64,000 nt of DNA from Filosporella fistucella (Eukaryota; Ascomycota; Leotiomycetes; Helotiales): assembly GCA_030077755.1 (NCBI GenBank), contig JAQJZZ010000018.1:248001-312000 (forward strand). The letters run 5' to 3'. The position numbers were made by a program, and so were the translations under genes. Position 1 is the stretch's first letter; every line of letters begins with the position of its first letter. Under the pieces are notes generated by a model. The model was not told the DNA's origin and did not search any database. It saw only the letters and a list, made by a program, of their open reading frames with translations. Positions 58,556-64,000 of the stretch are shown one piece after another.

Positions 58556-60022
58556 ATTGGGAAAGTACTTAGTGTGCGTGATGAAACTTTCTTCTGACAA
58601 TGAGAGGTTACAATTTTGAAGGGGATTTAAGAAGATTTTGTACCTCAAAGGAATGTGCACCTGAGAATCACTTTCGTTCCTTGCGCATGCTATCAGAATA
58701 TCTTGAAAGTAGTCCAAGGCAGCGCTATTGAAATCTTGCATCCAGCAAGTCCATTGATGCAACCACACGGCGTAGTATGAAAGCTGGTAAAGCAATCGTC
58801 CGTGCCATTTCCTCTTACAAAGTGCAACAACACGAAAGTAAAAAGGGAAGCTCATAGTGTTTTAATCCTCAAGACTTTTAGACCTGTTACTATCCTGTTG
58901 TCTTAATCTATAATTCATGATCAATTTGATATTGATAGGAATATTCAATAAGAGTTATTACATACTAGCTATTCAAAAGTATTCATAATACAAGATATCC
59001 CACCTCAGAAGTTGGAATGGACGGCATGGCCTGCCAACATTTGTGGCTTCAGATATAAGTTGTACTTTTCCCTTGGCTAAAAGCCTTCTTCTGCGGCCAC
59101 GAAAGTGACGCTGATGATTCGCTGGTACGCCAAGAAAAAGCCCTCAATTGAGCAATTTCAAGCGAGTTCAGGTTTTTTCCATTTCAAGGGCGCTTAAGTA
59201 TCACTGGTACGGGATGGGCTGCCTCGACTCATCAAAACTTCCACGAGCAATAAAGTCGCTTACCAAATGAGAAAAGTTGGCGAAAAAGCTGGTATACTTG
59301 CAGGAATGAGGTTTTATATAACAGTGTGTCTTTTCTTAAAATTTATGTGTGTTGAGGTTATTCCGCTGTTAGGTTATGAAAGTTAACCCCTGTAAATTGT
59401 GATAAGAATGCTTCGCCGCTGTACCCCTGTATATCAGCTGCCTATAGCTCACCGCATGTGTCTGATTCTCGCTGCATCTAACATCGTGCAGGACTGGGTT
59501 TCTAATCAGAGGTTGGCGAGAAAGAGGGGAACGCCATGGCATATGGACAGATTGGCGCAGTGGGGGTTCGGGAAGAGAGGTGTTGTGTCTAAGTGAAGGA
59601 GTTAGGATTTTGTCGTGGAACGGAAGCGCTGAGATCTTACTGTAGGCGGCTAAATTTTGTCGACTGAAGAAAGCACTAATAGAAAAGGTTTCACTGCCAA
59701 GTATGTAGGCGAGTATGATATTGAAATAAGTACTGTATCGGAGAATAGTATCTACTCCTGAAGAGAATATCACCCACTAATAGGAGTCCTTCAACTTGTA
59801 CTTAAGTTTATGGACAGTAGACACCCATACAAACCTAAAAATCTATTGCAGGTATGAGTAATCTTAACACGTACAGAAGTATCGCTCCTATAAACTTTCT
59901 TTCAATGAAGTTCTCTTCTCGCTGAGCTTGAGGCCATATTTCCAAAGCGAGGAATGCGAAAATTCCTGAAAATTCCATCCAAGAACCTATATTAAATGTA
60001 TATAGCATAGCATCTCACATTC
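58556..60022. other. gene-free interval
   Basis: No supported gene between the secreted-peptide gene and the HET gene; short ORFs only. Confidence 0.4.
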
Positions 60023-62331
60023 CTAAGACAAGGTCAATGTTTCCATCATGCTTCCATTATCAACCCTCCACTTATCAAAATCATCACACTTATCCAAGTA
60101 CGCAGCACCCACAACCTTATGCGTCATGTTTGCATCTAGTCGGAGAATGACGGGGGCGCTACATCCTGCAACGACGTATATCTGGTCGCCTTCTTGTGTA
60201 TCAGGGTGAACCATAGCAATAGAGCAACTGTGATGTTGGCTCTCTAGTGCTGCCAATCTCATTCCAGATCCGATGATCTTCTGAAGTCTTCCAATGCCCG
60301 CTCTTAACTTTGCAGATGCCCGTTCTTCCTCGAAGATCGACCTCAAAGAAGATCCAAGAAAGCCTCGTTTCTTCCGAATGGAAGCATCGGAAGCCGTGAC
60401 ATGTTGGGAATGTTCTCGTAGGGTGATGTGTCGATCTCCATCTAAAGTAGGTCCGAGTTTGAACCACTTCATTCCAGATTCTGTTAGTAATTGAGAGGGC
60501 TTGTGGGAGCAAGTTTCCCTTTAATCACCCAGGTAGTATGCAGGCGGTTACTCACTGCGTTCCGATCAACCCACTCAATGAAGTTGATATCGTAAATTAG
60601 CCCTCTTCCTTCTGGCCTCCAAAGCGAGGCTAAGCAATCTTCAATGTCGTCAATACCGAGACCCCACAGTCCAGGCTTTAATCCTGTCATCGCCAGGGTT
60701 CGCCACAATTGCCCACGGAATTCAAATCTGTTTGCGGAACAGAATGTCACCAGAGAGCTCGTTTTGTGGATCCACGAATTGCGATCTTCAGGCTTGATGT
60801 TATATTTGTCGCGGAATGAAGGGTCGCTATGGGGGCCAATTGCGGACGTCAGGCCATTTACAGTGCCAATCAAATGACCCTGCACGACGAGGTGAGTATT
60901 GGTAGAGCCTGGGAGAATAGGTGGGGAGAGGGAAGGTTTTGTAGAAGGTGATAACATGCGATCGAGTAGCCACTCCTCTAGGACTGTCAATCCCCCGCTC
61001 CAAATCCGTGGTAGGTCAGGAGCCCATGATGGTAATGGCGTTCCGTTGTGTTCCAAAATTGATTTCCCTGTACCTCTCAATAATATCATGTTCAATGACT
61101 TAGTGTAGAGCATCATGGACTTGCTCATATCAGCGATAATGGAGCTAAGTGGTTGTATATAGTTGGGTAATGGAACAAACATTGCTCCATCGTGACACAG
61201 GCCGAGTAAAGCATATATTTTATCTCGAAGATCAGTCGCTAGCGCTCCACGACTTATGTACAATGCCTCAACTAGGCTTGGCGGTGTCCGGTTCATGAAG
61301 AAGCGGTTTCGAAATTTTAGCATGTGTGTAGGTCCTTCTTTCAAGACTTCGGACCCTGTGAGCTCCATATCTTCAAAATACGCTGCCACATCCTCCCAAG
61401 AGACCTTCAGGTGGCCGTACAATACAGTAACCTGCGAGGCAACAGTGATTTCTTGTATCACCCAAACTCGTTTCCAATAAGGCTGGCCAAGAAATTCATC
61501 CATTGTGGGACTATGTAGCCGAACAGCAATTTGGGCAGCCGGGGCAACCGTGACAGCAGTGGAGACGCGTTTAGGAGCAAGTCTGTATTTGTAATCCTTA
61601 AGAAATGATAGAGACTGAGCAGCCGCTTGATCTCGTGGTGTACCTGCCCACGCAACGACCCCTTCTGCTCTGGAGTATATCTGACGCATACTTCGCACCT
61701 GGTCACTTCGCTCTAGTGGGTCTTGTTGATTTATACACACGGCATCTATCCATACGGACATGACAGGTTCCTTAGCTTCTTTTCTTTTGAAGCTAATCAG
61801 CGCAGAAAATGCAGCGAACAAGTTGCTTGTGATTTTGATCACTCTATCACCTATCATCAGGCCGTACGAGAAGTCTGGAGCTCCCCAGCAGTACGAAAGG
61901 GCGATGTATGGCCCTGGGTTGATCAAGGACACATGATCCATGGAGCAAACTATCATATCCGTTGAATTGGACTTAGATAAATCCAGTCGTAGCAGACGTA
62001 TCTCGTAGGTATCGAAGTCGAGAGGTTTGTACGTATACGGTCGGGGAGGTTGAGGGGCAAGTTCGACAACGTTGAAAAATGTCTGTTGAGAATCGATTTT
62101 TCTTTTCATTATTGGTCCACCCCCGCTCAATTTCTTTTGCCCATCAGCCGTGAAAAAGTAATACAATTTATCAGCAGCCGTATAAGTGACTGCTGTCTGC
62201 CACGTTCGTCCATCTTCTGATTTAAACATCTCAGTTACAACATCCTCGGTTGAATCAGGTGACAGCGACGTCGTCCAAGTGACCGTAACATGTTTGGCAT
62301 CTCCCTCCCACGTAAAAGTGTGCGTAGGCAT
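60023..62331 (-). CDS. HET-domain protein with N-terminal CBM48/AMPK-like E-set domain
   Basis: Two exons, 60552-62331 and 60023-60480 (71 bp intron ending CTAACAG; GTAACC donor at phase 1), give 745 aa. Residues 1-90 resemble the AMPK-type glycogen-binding (CBM48) fold: HTFTWEGDAKHVTVTW, then KLYYFFTADGQ and FNVVEL, matching the F.W..A..V.V / Y.F..DG / NVV strands of that domain, though the usual glycogen-contact Trp region is replaced by Ser-rich sequence. The HET domain follows: YIALSYCWGAPD (142-153), VWIDAVCINQQDP (193-205), MRQIYSRAEGVVAWAG, PYWKRVWVIQEI and RDKIYALLGL. The C-terminus has the usual VVAGCSAPVILR. All core motifs are intact, so this should be a functional HET protein; HET domains trigger death on non-self recognition, often downstream of a sensor domain. 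The N-terminal domain may be that sensor or a glycan-binding module. Confidence 0.87.
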
Positions 62332-62776
62332 AATGGCAAAATATGGCGAAAACCCTCTTATGGGACCAAAGATCGAGCTACTTGAAGTAGGCCTTAAAAG
62401 CCTTCAGGCCGCTCAAATTTCCCTAAACAATCAACAGGGCAACGGGAGCGGGCCGTGGGAGCCGGACACAAAATCAAAGGGATATATATCAGAATCTGAA
62501 CCTGGCTACCAAGCAAATATTGTGAGGACTTTGTCGGGAAGTATACATGGGTCCGAGCAAGCTCGTATTCAAGGAAAAATATTGTGTGAGATGAGGTTGA
62601 ACTCAGCCTCAAAAGGCCGGAGGCGCTTAGAGATTGTCACGTGGTCATCAAGCACCTTGTGTCGTTTGGGTCACGTGGTAGACGAGAAGAGCGATATTTG
62701 AGTACCTACTATTAATCGCTACCATCGCGTGTTACGGAGGTACTTCTTTGATAACATGTCGAAATCTGGAACCAGG
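62332..62776. other. spacer between HET gene promoter and GH78-like gene
   Basis: Promoter of the HET gene and 3' flank of the next. The plus-strand ORF 62186-62701 overlaps the HET start and is a shadow. Confidence 0.45.
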
Positions 62777-63956
62777 TCACTTCTCAGAATATATGAGGGT
62801 GACGCGATCAACAACGCCATTCTCGACCTCCTCCTCTCCCGGAAGTCGACTAACAACCTCGACCGCCTTCTCCAGCTTTAATTCCACATGAGCAAGCCCG
62901 CTTCCGTCTTCAGTCCTTTCCCAAGACACAGTTGCGACATTTTCTCGCCCCAAGCAAACGCGTGCCTCCAATTCCCTACTAAGCCCAATCCTCGGCGCAA
63001 AAAGCACCTTCTTTCCCCCAGGCTCAAGAATCTTCACACCCGCCAACTCGGTACAGAACTCATAAATGGGCACACTACCCCATGCGTGGCAATCTGACCT
63101 CTGCCTCACATCATCCTCTTCCCATGTCGTCAAATTCATCCCCAACATTGTCCTATACGGCTCTAACATCCCTTGCCACATAGATTCATACACGGCATCC
63201 CCAGCAATAGCGAATGCCCGAAAGGCGTAAAATTTCATCATGTATGAACATTTCGAGAAGGTTGAATTAGCGAATGCGGAGGTGAGGAGACGAGCATGCT
63301 CAGATGGTGTAGAAGCACCGCAGAGTACAGCGAAGACTTGGCAGTGTTGTGAGTAAGCCCCGGCATCTGCTATTGATGCTAGGGAGTCCGTGAAGAAAGT
63401 ACCGTCGTAGCAGTGTTTCCTAACAGCTGCCAGCAAAGTTTCAGCGCGAGAATCGTACTCGGCTGCGTGAGCGGGTCGGTTGACTCGTCGGACTAACAGG
63501 GCGGCTTGTTTCAGCACGTAGGCATATAACATACTGAAGTATGTATGTCTATTCGAGAGCCTGCCAGATGTTGGAACACCTTTATCGGGATGAGCATCCG
63601 TTGCCCCCCAGCTTGTAACCCAATCTACGTATTGCCAGCAATCATACGGCAACCCACTAACAAGACCTAGCTCATCGACGTAGGAACCGAAGAATTCCAA
63701 CACGCCATCGATACGAGGCAGGAAGGAACGGGAGAATTTCTCATCTCCGAAAAACAGGTGGTGATCACAGACTTGCAAGATCCAGTACAGTGAGAAGCCG
63801 GCAATTATCTGGGGGACATGGGATGGGAAGCGCGATTGTGTGAGTCCTTCGGAGGTGACAGATGAGGCGAAGGTGATGATTGATTGCCGCATGAGGCGAT
63901 CGTCACCGCTGAGGAGGTAGTGGAAGAGTCCGACTGTGCGCGTGTCGCCTGAATAT
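62777..63956 (-). CDS. GH78-like alpha-L-rhamnosidase, 3' exon (partial)
   Basis: The last exon is complete; it begins at an AG acceptor (CATAG before 63956) and the upstream exons lie beyond the window. The translation starts YSGDTRTVGLFHYLLSGD, matching the conserved GDTRT start of the GH78 catalytic barrel, and continues with QIIAGFSLYWILQVCDH, DCWQYVDWV, SNRHTYFSMLYAYVL and RQRSDCHAWGSVPIYEF, then a C-terminal beta domain. No signal peptide can be judged because the N-terminus is missing. It likely removes rhamnose from plant glycosides, overlapping the role of the enzyme at 37.7 kb, but the two are clearly different subgroups by sequence and by the DCHAWGS motif versus HAHGWSAGP. Confidence 0.87.
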
Positions 63957-64000
63957 CTATGTTGGGTCAATAATCTGGCTTTGGTGGGATAAGTTGTTTA

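Noticed and set aside
62186..62701. 171-codon plus-strand ORF
   Set aside because: Overlaps the start and promoter of the CBM48-HET gene and has no motif of its own.

Overview
The window looks like nuclear DNA of a filamentous ascomycete (Pezizomycotina). Genes are split by short GT-AG introns of about 44-72 bp, often with CTAAC or CTGAC branch-like motifs. It carries heterokaryon-incompatibility (HET) genes, Zn(II)2Cys6 regulators, secreted carbohydrate-active and oxidative enzymes, and gene-poor AT-richer spacers. I could not fix the class; a leotiomycete is a guess. No rRNA, tRNA, CRISPR or complete transposon was recognised.

Layout. 0-5 kb: one low-complexity ORF and a decayed gene. 5.2-7.4 kb: flavin-dependent halogenase-like protein with an internal repeat and a C-terminal Cys4 knuckle. 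7.9-8.7 kb: an interrupted unknown ORF. 10-16 kb: a sugar transporter, a Zn2Cys6 regulator and an intracellular GH35-type glycosidase, a plausible galactoside-use module. 16.9-17.3 kb: small secreted Cys-rich protein. 18.8-21.4 kb: HET pseudogene. 23-25.2 kb: laccase-like multicopper oxidase. 25.6-28.3 kb: kinase plus tandem-SH3 pseudogene. 28.5-30.1 kb: three tandem small Cys-rich ORFs. 30.5-32.6 kb: HET gene. 33-34 kb: aprataxin. 35-36.3 kb: kievitone-hydratase-like secreted protein. 37.7-40.1 kb: GH78-like rhamnosidase. 40.7-42.3 kb: fumarate reductase. 42.9-44.1 kb: interrupted SANT-like/coiled-coil gene. 44.7-45.8 kb: truncated Hsp70-like pseudogene. 46.6-47.7 kb: aldo-keto reductase. 47.9-50 kb: Zn2Cys6 regulator. 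51.8-55.7 kb: large secreted subtilisin with Ser/Thr-rich stalks. 58.2-58.6 kb: tiny secreted peptide. 60-62.3 kb: HET protein with a CBM48/AMPK-like N-terminal domain. 62.8-64 kb: 3' part of a second GH78-like enzyme.

Two themes stand out. The intact genes are mostly extracellular or nutrient-uptake functions (laccase, protease, rhamnosidases, GH35 with transporter), fitting a plant-associated or saprotrophic fungus. In contrast, several accessory genes (HET, kinase-SH3, Hsp70-like, SANT-like, unknown 8 kb ORF) are interrupted by stop codons that can each be explained by a C-to-T or G-to-A transition, a pattern like repeat-induced point mutation or methyl-cytosine decay. The most unusual intact gene is the CBM48-HET fusion at 60-62.3 kb.

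All exon joins were made by eye from reading-frame continuity, splice signals and family motifs; no alignment, expression or database data were available.
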